NCBI RefSeq assembly: GCF_014196765.1
Contig: NZ_JACIEE010000007.1
Location: forward strand, 62,001 to 126,000
Length of the DNA stretch: 64,000 nucleotides
Direction of reading: 5' to 3'
DNA from: Mycoplana azooxidifex
Lineage (GTDB): Bacteria; Pseudomonadota; Alphaproteobacteria; Rhizobiales; Rhizobiaceae
Both the position numbers and the translations under genes were made by a program. Positions 7,827 through 16,553 of this stretch are shown piece by piece; within the stretch, counting starts at the first letter, position 1; every line of letters starts with the position of its first letter. Below the pieces are notes generated by a model. The model saw only the letters and a list, made by a program, of their open reading frames with translations. It ran no database searches and was not told the DNA's origin.

Positions 7827-8720
7827 ATGCCCGCAACAGCCCGCAAGCAAACCATCGCAACGGCGCCAGCCAGTCCGTCGAACGGCCATGTCGTCGCCCT
7901 GCAGGTCCGCCCCCCCGCACGATACGACCTCGGCAAGATCGCCGCGTCGGTTTCGCGCAACGTCGTCCCGCCGCTGGTGGTTCTCGCCATCCTGCTCGCC
8001 ATCTGGCAGGTGCTCTGTTCGTCGCCAACCGCCTCGCTGCCCTCGCCGCTCCAGGTCTGGCAAGAAAGCTACGACCTGATCGCCTATCCCTTCTTCAACT
8101 ACGGTTCTCAGGACATCGGCCTCGGCTGGCGCGTGATCGTCTCGCTGCAGCGCGTCGCCTATGGCTTCGGCCTTGCCGCAATCGCGGGCGTCGTCATCGG
8201 CGCCATCATCGGGCAATCGGCCTGGGCCATGCGCGGCCTCGACCCGATCTTCCAGGTGCTGCGCACCGTGCCGCCGCTCGCCTGGCTGCCGCTGTCGCTC
8301 GCAGCCTTCCAGGACTCAAATCCGTCGGCGATCTTCGTGATCTTCATCACCTCGATCTGGCCGGTGATCATCAACACGGCCGTCGGCGTGCGCAACATTC
8401 CGCAGGACTATCGCAACGTCGCCCAGGTGCTGCGCCTGAACCAGCTGGAATTCTTCTGGAAGATCATGCTGCCGTCGGCAGCCCCCTACATCTTCACCGG
8501 CCTTCGCATCGGCGTCGGCCTGTCGTGGCTCGCGATCGTCGCAGCCGAGATGCTGACCGGCGGCGTCGGCATCGGCTTCTTCATCTGGGACGCGTGGAAC
8601 TCCTCGCGCCTGCCCGACATCATCGTCGCCCTGGCCTACATCGGCGTCGTCGGCTTCGCCCTCGACAAGCTCGTGGCCGCCACCGGCCGCCTCATCACCC
8701 GCGGCGCTTCGGCCAATTGA
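7827..8720 (+). CDS. nrtB: nitrate ABC transporter permease
   Basis: 297 residues with an N-terminal cytoplasmic tail of about 45 residues followed by about six membrane helices. The EAA loop of binding-protein-dependent permeases is seen as NVAQVLRLNQLEFFWKIMLPSAAPYIFTG. It forms the membrane channel with the NrtD ATPase. It lies 53 bases after nrtA and 11 bases before the ATPase gene, on the same strand. NtrB-type permeases of nitrate, bicarbonate and taurine systems are similar, but the surrounding genes settle nitrate. Confidence 0.92.
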   Translation: MPATARKQTIATAPASPSNGHVVALQVRPPARYDLGKIAASVSRNVVPPLVVLAILLAIWQVLCSSPTASLPSPLQVWQESYDLIAYPFFNYGSQDIGLGWRVIVSLQRVAYGFGLAAIAGVVIGAIIGQSAWAMRGLDPIFQVLRTVPPLAWLPLSLAAFQDSNPSAIFVIFITSIWPVIINTAVGVRNIPQDYRNVAQVLRLNQLEFFWKIMLPSAAPYIFTGLRIGVGLSWLAIVAAEMLTGGVGIGFFIWDAWNSSRLPDIIVALAYIGVVGFALDKLVAATGRLITRGASAN

Positions 8721-8731
8721 GAGGATCGATC

Positions 8732-9529
8732 ATGACCGCCTATCTCAAGCTCGACCACATCGACAAGCATTTCGACCGCGGCGGCGTTCGAGCCGAGGTG
8801 CTGAAGGGCATCAATCTCTCGATCTCCAAGGGAGAGTTCGTCTCGATCATCGGCCACTCCGGCTGCGGCAAGTCCACGCTGCTCAACCTCATTGCCGGCC
8901 TGACGCCGGTCTCAGTCGGCGCCGTGCTCCTGGAAAACCGCGAGGTCAACGAGCCCGGCCCGGAACGCGCCGTCGTGTTCCAGAACCACAGCCTGCTGCC
9001 CTGGCTTTCGGTCTACGAGAACGTCAATCTCGCCGTGTCCAAGGTCTTCGGCAACACGAAGAGCAAGGCCGAGCGCCATGACTGGGTCATGCAGAACCTC
9101 GATCTCGTGCAGATGGCGCATGCGAAGGACAAGCGGCCTTCGGAGATCTCGGGCGGCATGAAGCAGCGCGTCGGCATCGCCCGCGCGCTCTCCATGGAGC
9201 CCAAGATCCTGCTGCTCGACGAGCCTTTCGGCGCGCTCGACGCGCTGACCCGCGCCCATCTGCAGGATGCCGTCATGGAGATCCACGCCCGCCTCGGCAA
9301 CACGATGGTGATGATCACCCACGACGTCGACGAGGCCGTGCTGCTCTCCGACCGGATCGTGATGATGACCAACGGCCCTGCGGCCAGGATCGGCGAGGTG
9401 CTCGACGTGCCGATCGCCCGGCCGCGCAACCGCATCGAGCTGGCCTCCGACCGCACCTACCTCAGGTGCCGCGAGGCCGTGCTGAAGTTCCTCTACGAAC
9501 GTCACCGCTTTGTCGAAGCCGCGGAGTAA
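8732..9529 (+). CDS. nrtD: nitrate ABC transporter ATP-binding protein
   Basis: 265 residues from the ATG at 8732. Walker A is GHSGCGKST, the Q-loop region is VVFQNHSLLPWLS, the signature is EISGGMKQRVGIARAL and Walker B is ILLLDEPFGALDALTR, followed by the switch His in ITHDVDEAV. Only one ATPase gene is present and it lacks a fused binding-protein domain, so it corresponds to NrtD rather than to the cyanobacterial NrtC fusion. It would act as a homodimer beneath NrtB. Confidence 0.92.
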   Translation: MTAYLKLDHIDKHFDRGGVRAEVLKGINLSISKGEFVSIIGHSGCGKSTLLNLIAGLTPVSVGAVLLENREVNEPGPERAVVFQNHSLLPWLSVYENVNLAVSKVFGNTKSKAERHDWVMQNLDLVQMAHAKDKRPSEISGGMKQRVGIARALSMEPKILLLDEPFGALDALTRAHLQDAVMEIHARLGNTMVMITHDVDEAVLLSDRIVMMTNGPAARIGEVLDVPIARPRNRIELASDRTYLRCREAVLKFLYERHRFVEAAE

Positions 9530-9533
9530 GACA

Positions 9534-11984
9534 ATGGCTGAAAAACTCGTCATCATCGGCAACGGCATGGCGCCCGGACGCATGCTGGAGCACCTTTTCG
9601 AAAAGGCGCCCGGCCAGTATCAGGTTACGATCTTCAACGCCGAGCCGCGGGTCAACTACGACCGCATCCTGCTCTCGCCGGTGCTCTCCGGCGAGAAGAC
9701 CTACGAGCAGATCGTCATTCACGGCGACGGCTGGTACATCGAGCATGGCATCACCCTCTACAAGGGCCACAGGATCGTCGCGATCGATCGGATCGCCAAG
9801 ACGGTGACCTCCGACCACGGCGTGACGGAAAGCTACGACAAGCTCGTCATCGCCACGGGCTCCGTCCCCTTCATCATCCCTGTTCCCGGCAAGGACCTGC
9901 GGGGCGTCATCACCTACCGCGACCTCGACGACGTCGAGGCCATGCTGCTGGCCGCGCAGTCGCGCGAGAAGGCGGTCGTCATCGGCGGGGGCCTGCTCGG
10001 CCTCGAGGCCGCCGCCGGTCTTGCAAACCGCGGAATGGACGTAACCGTGCTGCACGTGATGCCGACGCTGATGGAGCGCCAGCTCGACCCGGCCGCCGGC
10101 TACCTGCTGCAGAAGGCGGTGGAGGAGCGCGGCATCGAGGTGATCTGCAAGGCCAATACCAAGCAGATCGTCGGCAACGGCAAGGTCGAGGGCATCGAGC
10201 TCGACGATGGCCGCATCATCCCGGCAACGCTGGTGGTCATGGCCGTCGGCATCCGCCCGAATGTCGGGCTTGCCAAGGACGCCGGCCTCGCCGTCAACCG
10301 CGGCATCGTCGTCGACGACGGCATGCAGACGTCGGACGGCAGCATCCTTTCAGTCGGCGAATGCGCCGAGGTTGGCGGCATGGTCTATGGCCTCGTCGCC
10401 CCGCTCTACGAAATGGCCCGCGTCGCCGCCTCGCATCTTTCGGGCGACACGTCCGCCGCCTTCGTCCACTCCGACACGCCGACGAAGCTGAAGGTCACCG
10501 GCATAGAGCTCTATTCGCTCGGCGACTTCGCCGATGGCGACGATCGCGAGGAGATCGTGCTGCGCGACGCCACGGCCGGCGTCTACAAGCGCCTGGTGTT
10601 GAAGGACAACCGGATCATCGGCACGGTTCTCTACGGCGAGACCGCGGATGGCGCCTGGTTCAACGACCTGAAGAAGAAGCAGACCGACATCTCGCAGATG
10701 CGCGAGACGCTGATCTTCGGACAGGCCTACCAGGGAGGGTCGCCGCTGGACCCTATGGCGGCCGTTGCAGCCTTGCCGGATGACGCGGAGATCTGTGGCT
10801 GCAACGGCGTCTGCAAGGGAAAGATCGTCTCGACGATCACCGCCAGGGGCCTGACGTCGCTGGACGACGTGCGTGCCCACACCAAGGCGTCCGCTTCCTG
10901 CGGCTCCTGCACCGGCCTCGTCGAGCAACTGATGGCGCTGACGCTCGGCGACAGCTACAACCCCGCCGCCGTCCAGCCGATGTGCACCTGCACCGAACTC
11001 GGCCATGACGACGTCCGCCGTCTGATCAAGGCGAAGGGCCTCAAGAGCATTCCGGCCGTCATGCAGGAACTGGAGTGGAAGACGTCCTGCGGCTGCGCCA
11101 AGTGCCGTCCGGCGCTGAACTACTACCTCGTCTGCGACTGGCCGGACGAATATGCCGACGACTACCAGTCGCGCTACATCAACGAGCGCGTCCACGCCAA
11201 CATCCAGAAGGACGGCACCTATTCGGTCGTTCCGCGCATGTGGGGCGGCGTGACGAATGCGAAGGAACTGCGCGCCATCGCCGACGTGGTCGACAAGTAC
11301 GACGTGCCGCTGGTCAAGGTCACCGGCGGCCAGCGCATCGACCTGCTCGGCATCGAAAAGGAAGACCTGCCGGCCGTCTGGGCCGACCTCGGCAAGGCCG
11401 GCTTCGTCTCCGGCCAGGCCTATGCCAAGGGACTTCGAACCGTGAAGACCTGCGTCGGCTCCGACTGGTGCCGCTTCGGCACGCAGGATTCCACAGGCCT
11501 CGGCATCCGCATCGAGAAGTTCATGTGGGGCTCCTGGACGCCGGCCAAGCTGAAGATGGCCGTCTCCGGATGTCCGAGAAACTGCGCCGAGGCGACCTGT
11601 AAGGACATCGGCGTCATCTGCGTGGACAGCGGCTTCGAGATCCATTTCGCTGGCGCCGCCGGCCTCGACATCAAGGGCACGGAGGTGCTCGGCCTCGTCA
11701 AAACCGAGGACGATGCGCTGGAGCACATCGTGGCCCTGACGCAGATGTACCGCGAGCAGGCCCGCTATCTGGAGCGCATCTACAAGTGGGCCAAGCGCAT
11801 AGGCCTCGACGAGATCCGCCGCCAGATCATGGGCGATGCCGAAAAGCGCAAGGCTTACTACGAGCGCTTCGTCTTCTCGCAGAAGTTCGCCCAAGTCGAT
11901 CCCTGGTCGGAGCGCGTCTCCGGCAAGGACAAGCACGAGTTCCGGCCAATGGCGTCGGTCGGGTTCAACGAGGCCGCAGAGTGA
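9534..11984 (+). CDS. nirB: NAD(P)H-dependent assimilatory nitrite reductase, large subunit
   Basis: 816 residues, full length. Residues 1-300 are a two-dinucleotide-fold FAD/NAD reductase (LVIIGNGMAPGRMLEHL; VVIGGGLLGLEAA). Two BFD-type iron-sulfur segments follow from Cys421 (EICGCNGVCKG, ASCGSC; then PMCTCTELG, SCGCAKC). The C-terminal half is the sulfite/nitrite reductase fold with the siroheme-[4Fe-4S] cysteines (TCVGSDWCRFG; SGCPRNCAEATCKD, from about 680). It reduces nitrite to ammonium in the cytoplasm. The ATG is 5 bases after the nrtD stop, and nirD follows at once. Confidence 0.96.
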   Translation: MAEKLVIIGNGMAPGRMLEHLFEKAPGQYQVTIFNAEPRVNYDRILLSPVLSGEKTYEQIVIHGDGWYIEHGITLYKGHRIVAIDRIAKTVTSDHGVTESYDKLVIATGSVPFIIPVPGKDLRGVITYRDLDDVEAMLLAAQSREKAVVIGGGLLGLEAAAGLANRGMDVTVLHVMPTLMERQLDPAAGYLLQKAVEERGIEVICKANTKQIVGNGKVEGIELDDGRIIPATLVVMAVGIRPNVGLAKDAGLAVNRGIVVDDGMQTSDGSILSVGECAEVGGMVYGLVAPLYEMARVAASHLSGDTSAAFVHSDTPTKLKVTGIELYSLGDFADGDDREEIVLRDATAGVYKRLVLKDNRIIGTVLYGETADGAWFNDLKKKQTDISQMRETLIFGQAYQGGSPLDPMAAVAALPDDAEICGCNGVCKGKIVSTITARGLTSLDDVRAHTKASASCGSCTGLVEQLMALTLGDSYNPAAVQPMCTCTELGHDDVRRLIKAKGLKSIPAVMQELEWKTSCGCAKCRPALNYYLVCDWPDEYADDYQSRYINERVHANIQKDGTYSVVPRMWGGVTNAKELRAIADVVDKYDVPLVKVTGGQRIDLLGIEKEDLPAVWADLGKAGFVSGQAYAKGLRTVKTCVGSDWCRFGTQDSTGLGIRIEKFMWGSWTPAKLKMAVSGCPRNCAEATCKDIGVICVDSGFEIHFAGAAGLDIKGTEVLGLVKTEDDALEHIVALTQMYREQARYLERIYKWAKRIGLDEIRRQIMGDAEKRKAYYERFVFSQKFAQVDPWSERVSGKDKHEFRPMASVGFNEAAE

Positions 11985-11989
11985 GGGAA

Positions 11990-12325
11990 ATGAATATGAA
12001 CTGGCACCCAATCGGCGACATCTCCGACATCCCCCTGCGCGGCGCGCGCTGCGTGAAGACGCCGCAAGGCAAGATCGGCGTGTTCCGCACGGCCGAAAAC
12101 GAGGTCTTCGCCATCGAGGATCACTGCCCGCACAAGGGTGGACCGCTTAGCCAGGGCATCGTGCACGGCAAGTCGGTGACCTGCCCGCTGCACAACTGGG
12201 TGATTTCGCTGGAGACCGGCAAGGCGCTCGGCGCAGACGAGGGCGAGGTGCGGACCATCCCGCTGAAAAACGAGGACGGTAAGCTCTTCATCGCGCTCGA
12301 AAGCCTGATGATCGCGGCGGAGTGA
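11990..12325 (+). CDS. nirD: nitrite reductase small subunit (Rieske-like)
   Basis: 111 residues, with a second possible ATG two codons in (MNMNW). The Rieske-type fold retains the cluster ligand motifs CPHKGGPL and CPLHNWV, so unlike the enterobacterial NirD, which lacks them, a [2Fe-2S] cluster is likely. It pairs with NirB, which ends 5 bases upstream. A 67-base gap with a good ribosome binding site (AAGGGAGG) leads to nasA. Confidence 0.94.
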   Translation: MNMNWHPIGDISDIPLRGARCVKTPQGKIGVFRTAENEVFAIEDHCPHKGGPLSQGIVHGKSVTCPLHNWVISLETGKALGADEGEVRTIPLKNEDGKLFIALESLMIAAE

Positions 12326-12392
12326 TGGTCTGATGCCGGCAATATCCCCCCCCTCTGTCCTGCCGGACATCTCCCCCTCAAGGGAGGGACGA

Positions 12393-15047
12393 ATGCCCGT
12401 TGAAACGAAAACCACCTGCCCCTATTGCGGCGTCGGCTGCGGCGTGATCGCCCGCGTCGACGACGACGGCACCGTCTCCGTCAAGGGCGATCCCGACCAT
12501 CCGGCGAACCTCGGGCGCCTGTGTTCCAAGGGCTCGGCGCTGGCCGAAACGCTCGACCTCGACGGGCGCCTGCTCCATCCCGAGATCGGGGGCCAGAAGG
12601 CCGGCTGGAACGAGGCGCTCGATCTCGTGGCCGGGCGTTTTGCGGACGCGATCGCCGCCCACGGCCCGGAATCGGTCGCCTTCTACGTCTCCGGCCAGTT
12701 GCTGACCGAGGACTACTACGTCGCCAACAAGCTGATGAAGGGCTTCATCGGCTCGGCTAATATCGACACCAATTCCAGGCTCTGCATGTCGTCCTCGGTC
12801 GCCGGCCATCGTCGTGCCTTCGGTGCCGACACCGTGCCGGGGACCTATGAGGACATCGAGCTTGCCGATCTCGTCATCCTGACCGGCTCCAACCTCGCCT
12901 GGTGCCACCCTGTGATCTACCAGCGGCTGGCCGCAGCCAAGGCGGCACGTCCGGGCATGAAGGTGGTCGTCATCGACCCGAGGCGAACGATGACGAGCGA
13001 CATCGCCGACCTGCACCTTGCCATCCGCCCCGATGGCGACGTGGCATTGTTCAACGGCCTTTTGGCGCATCTGGCGAAGGGCACGGCGGTCGACGAGAAC
13101 TGTGTCGCGGCCCACACGTCGGGTTTTGCCGATGCCTTTGCTGCCGCAAGCGCCATGACCTTTCCCGCGCTAGTGGAAAGGACCGGGCTTGGCGCCAGCG
13201 AGCTTCGCCAGTTCTTCGGCCTGTTCGAGCGGACCGAGAAGGTCGTCACCTGCTACAGCCAGGGCGTCAACCAGTCCTCCTCCGGCAGCGACAAGGTCAA
13301 CGCCATCATCAACTGCCACCTGGCCACCGGCCGCATCGGCCGTCCCGGCATGGGGCCGTTCTCGCTGACCGGCCAACCCAACGCCATGGGCGGCCGTGAG
13401 GTCGGCGGGCTCGCCAACATGCTCGCCGCCCACATGACGATCGAAAGCGCCGCTGATCGTGACCGGGTGCAGCGTTTCTGGGGCTCGCCTGCGATCGCCA
13501 CCCGGCCCGGGCTGAAGGCCGTGGACATGTTCGAGGCCGTGGCCGACGGCCGCATCAAGGCGCTGTGGATCATGGCGACCAACCCGGTCGTCTCCATGCC
13601 GGATGCGGACAGGGTCGAGGCCGCCATCAAGGCCTGCCCCTTCGTCGTCGTGTCGGATGTGTTGAAGACGACCGACACTGCCCGCCACGCACATGTTCTC
13701 CTGCCCGCCGCCGGTTGGGGCGAGAAGGACGGCACCGTCACCAATTCCGAGCGCCGCATTTCCCGCCAGCGCACCTTCCTCGACGCCGCCGGCGAGGCCC
13801 GTGCCGACTGGTGGCAGCTTTCGCAGGTGGCCCGCCGCATGGGCTTTGCCGGCTTCGACTACGCCTCGCCGGCCGACATCTTCGACGAGCACGCGAGACT
13901 GTCGGCCTTCGAGAACGACGGCAGCCGCGATTTCGACATCGGTGCCCATGCCGGGATCGCGCCGGCGGGCTATGAGGCCATGGAGCCCTTCCAGTGGCCG
14001 CAGCCGGCTGGCCACACGAAAGCGACAACCCGCTTCTTCGCCAAGGGCGGGTTCTACCATCCGGACGGCAGGGCGCGGTTCGTTGCCGTCGTGCCCGCCG
14101 AGACGGACCGCACCAGCGCCGCCTACCCGTTCACGCTCAACACCGGCCGCATCCGCGACCAATGGCACACGATGACGCGGACGGGAAAGAGCGCCCGCCT
14201 CTCCGCCCATATCGCCGAGCCCTTCGCCGAGATCCACCCGCGCGACGCCCTGGAAACCGGCATCGGCAATGCCGGTCTCGTCGAGATCGAAAGCCCGCGG
14301 GGCAAGGCGATCGTCCGTGCCCTCGTCACCGAGCGCCAGGCGCGCGGCAACGTCTTCGTGCCGATGCACTGGAACGACCAGTTCGCCGCGAAGGCCCGTA
14401 TCGACGCGCTCGTGCCGCCGCTGACCGACAAGGTTTCCGGCCAGCCGGCCTCGAAGAACGTCGCCGTCGCCGTGCGCCCCTTCCCGGCCTCGACCTACGG
14501 CTTCGCCGTCGCCGTCACCCGGCCCGCAGCACCCGAGGCGGACTACTGGGCCATCGCCAAGGCCGATGGCGGGTGGCGGATCGAACTTGCCTTTACAACG
14601 CCGGCTAAGGACTGGACGGAATGGTGCCGCGCCACCTTCGCCATTCCGGACGACATCGAGCCGCTCGGCTATGCCGACCGCCGGACCGGGGACCTCCGGC
14701 TGGCCTTCTTCGATGGCGACCGGCTGCTCGCCGCCCTTTTCCTGGCGCTGGAGCCGGTGGCCGTGGCCCGCACCTGGGCAGTGTCGCAGTTGACCGCGGA
14801 GCATGGCGACCTGCGCAAGCGCTTCACCCTCGTCGCCGGGCGCCCCGGCGCCGACCGGCCCGACCCGGGCGCAACCGTCTGCTCCTGCTTCTCCGTCGGC
14901 GTCAACCAGATCGTCGCTGCCGTTCGCGACGGCTACCACACCGTCGAAGCTGTCGGCAAGGAGCTCAATGCCGGAACCAATTGCGGCTCGTGCCGCGCCG
15001 AGATCAGGGGGATCATCGATGGATGTCGTGCAGCCGCCGCGGAATGA
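12393..15047 (+). CDS. nasA: assimilatory nitrate reductase catalytic subunit (Mo-bisMGD)
   Basis: 884 residues from the ATG at 12393, which follows GGGAGG. The N-terminal [4Fe-4S] ligands are Cys9, Cys12, Cys16 and Cys44 (CPYCGVGC ... GRLCSKG). The central part is the molybdopterin oxidoreductase fold (MSSSVAGHRRAFGADTVPG; GRIRDQWHTMTRTGKS near the dinucleotide-binding domain). About 50 residues at the C-terminus are a BFD [2Fe-2S] domain (VCSCFSVG ... NCGSCR). It reduces nitrate to nitrite in the cytoplasm. No separate flavoprotein reductase (NasB) gene is seen, so the electron donor is open. Its 3' end overlaps cysG by 29 bases. Confidence 0.95.
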   Translation: MPVETKTTCPYCGVGCGVIARVDDDGTVSVKGDPDHPANLGRLCSKGSALAETLDLDGRLLHPEIGGQKAGWNEALDLVAGRFADAIAAHGPESVAFYVSGQLLTEDYYVANKLMKGFIGSANIDTNSRLCMSSSVAGHRRAFGADTVPGTYEDIELADLVILTGSNLAWCHPVIYQRLAAAKAARPGMKVVVIDPRRTMTSDIADLHLAIRPDGDVALFNGLLAHLAKGTAVDENCVAAHTSGFADAFAAASAMTFPALVERTGLGASELRQFFGLFERTEKVVTCYSQGVNQSSSGSDKVNAIINCHLATGRIGRPGMGPFSLTGQPNAMGGREVGGLANMLAAHMTIESAADRDRVQRFWGSPAIATRPGLKAVDMFEAVADGRIKALWIMATNPVVSMPDADRVEAAIKACPFVVVSDVLKTTDTARHAHVLLPAAGWGEKDGTVTNSERRISRQRTFLDAAGEARADWWQLSQVARRMGFAGFDYASPADIFDEHARLSAFENDGSRDFDIGAHAGIAPAGYEAMEPFQWPQPAGHTKATTRFFAKGGFYHPDGRARFVAVVPAETDRTSAAYPFTLNTGRIRDQWHTMTRTGKSARLSAHIAEPFAEIHPRDALETGIGNAGLVEIESPRGKAIVRALVTERQARGNVFVPMHWNDQFAAKARIDALVPPLTDKVSGQPASKNVAVAVRPFPASTYGFAVAVTRPAAPEADYWAIAKADGGWRIELAFTTPAKDWTEWCRATFAIPDDIEPLGYADRRTGDLRLAFFDGDRLLAALFLALEPVAVARTWAVSQLTAEHGDLRKRFTLVAGRPGADRPDPGATVCSCFSVGVNQIVAAVRDGYHTVEAVGKELNAGTNCGSCRAEIRGIIDGCRAAAAE

Positions 15048-16518
15048 CAGCCCTGCCCGCATGGAGCCGCTTGCCAAGCTGCCGGTCTTCTGGTCGCTTC
15101 AGGGCAAGCGGGTCGTCATTGCCGGCGGCTCCGACGCTGCGGCGTGGAAGGCGGAGCTTCTGGCCGCCTGCGGCGCCGAGGTGCATGTCTATGCCGAAGA
15201 CCTCGCCGAGGGCTTCGCGGCGTTGATTGCAGCGAGCGCGCCGACGGACGGCGGCAACGAAGTTTGCCCCGGCCGCTACGTCCATCATCCGCACACCTGG
15301 CACGCCGCCGTCTTCACCGATGCCGCGCTGGCGATCGCCAACTGCGAGGACGACGGCGCAGCCCGGGACTTCTTCAACGCAGCACGGGGGGCCGGCGTCC
15401 CCGTCAACGTCATCGACAAGCCGGCCTATTGCCAGTTCCAGTTCGGATCGATCGTCAACCGCTCGCCCGTCGTCGTCGCCATTTCCACCGACGGCGCAGC
15501 ACCCATCCTGGCGCAGGCGATCCGCCGCAGGATCGAGACGCTCCTGCCGCGAAGCCTGAAGTCCTGGGCCGAGCTCGCCCAGTCGTTGCGGGAGCGCGTC
15601 AACGAAAAATTGCTCCCAGGCCCCCGGCGTCGCGCCTTCTGGGAGGGCTTCGTCGACCGGGCCTTCGCCACCATCGCTACGCCGGAGGAGGGCGCAGGCG
15701 GGGCGCTTCTCGCGGATGCCGAAAGGCTCGCGGAAGCCCCCGCCACAGGTCGCGTGACGCTTGTCGGCGCGGGGCCCGGCGATGCGGAACTCCTGACGCT
15801 CAAGGCCGTTCGCGCCCTGCAGGCAGCCGACGTCATCCTCTTCGATGATCTGGTCTCCGACGACGTGCTCGAACTCGCCCGCCGCGAAGCCAGGCGCATG
15901 CTGGTGGGCAAGCGCGGCGGCCGCGAAAGCTGCCGGCAGGAGGACATCAACGCGACGATGGTCAAGCTCGCCAAGGCCGGCAAGCGGGTGGTGCGGCTGA
16001 AATCCGGCGATCCCATGATCTTTGGCCGCGCCGGCGAGGAGATCGCCCATCTCGACCGCGAGAATATCGCCGTCGACGTCATCCCGGGCATCACGGCGGC
16101 AAGCGCCATGGCCTCGCGCCTCGGCATCTCGCTGACGCATCGCGACCATGCCCAGTCGGTCCGCTTCATCACCGGTCACTCGCGTCACGGTGGGCTGCCG
16201 ACGGATGTGGACTGGCGCTCCGTCGCCGATCCGCGCACGACGACGGTGTTCTACATGGGCGGCCGCACCGCGGCCTTGATCGCCGACCGGCTGATCGCCG
16301 AGGGCCTGCCGCCTGTGACGGCCGCGATCGTCATCAGCGACGTCAGCCGGCCCTGCGAGCGCAAATGGAGCGGCACGCTCGCAAGCCTGTCGGACGGCAT
16401 CGCCGAGATCGGCTACGACAACCCGGTCCTCATTGCCGTCGGCAGCGCGCTGGCCGCCCGCACGATCGCCGGCGATGGCCAGGTCGAGCCGCCGGCGCAG
16501 GCCAGGGCCACCGGCTGA
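15019..16518 (+). CDS. cysG: siroheme synthase (fused dehydrogenase/ferrochelatase and uroporphyrinogen-III methyltransferase)
   Basis: 499 residues. The N-terminal half is the Met8-like precorrin-2 dehydrogenase/ferrochelatase (VVIAGGSDAAAWKAELLAACGA; FGSIVNRSPVVVAISTDGAAP). From about residue 244 comes the SUMT methyltransferase (VTLVGAGPGDAELLTLKAVRAL; RLKSGDPMIFGRAGEE; VIPGITAASA). It supplies siroheme for NirB, which explains its place at the end of the nitrate operon. The ATG at 15019 lies inside nasA; an ATG at 15061 without a ribosome binding site is the alternative. The operon ends here, facing a convergent dehydratase gene 35 bases away. Confidence 0.94.
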   Translation: MDVVQPPRNDSPARMEPLAKLPVFWSLQGKRVVIAGGSDAAAWKAELLAACGAEVHVYAEDLAEGFAALIAASAPTDGGNEVCPGRYVHHPHTWHAAVFTDAALAIANCEDDGAARDFFNAARGAGVPVNVIDKPAYCQFQFGSIVNRSPVVVAISTDGAAPILAQAIRRRIETLLPRSLKSWAELAQSLRERVNEKLLPGPRRRAFWEGFVDRAFATIATPEEGAGGALLADAERLAEAPATGRVTLVGAGPGDAELLTLKAVRALQAADVILFDDLVSDDVLELARREARRMLVGKRGGRESCRQEDINATMVKLAKAGKRVVRLKSGDPMIFGRAGEEIAHLDRENIAVDVIPGITAASAMASRLGISLTHRDHAQSVRFITGHSRHGGLPTDVDWRSVADPRTTTVFYMGGRTAALIADRLIAEGLPPVTAAIVISDVSRPCERKWSGTLASLSDGIAEIGYDNPVLIAVGSALAARTIAGDGQVEPPAQARATG

Positions 16519-16553
16519 CGGCTGCCCGCGAGGAAACGCTTTCCGGCTCTGCC

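Noticed and set aside
13170-15077. 635-codon open frame antisense to nasA
   Set aside because: It is a shadow of the nitrate reductase gene, with no ribosome binding site and low-complexity Gly/Arg/Ala content.
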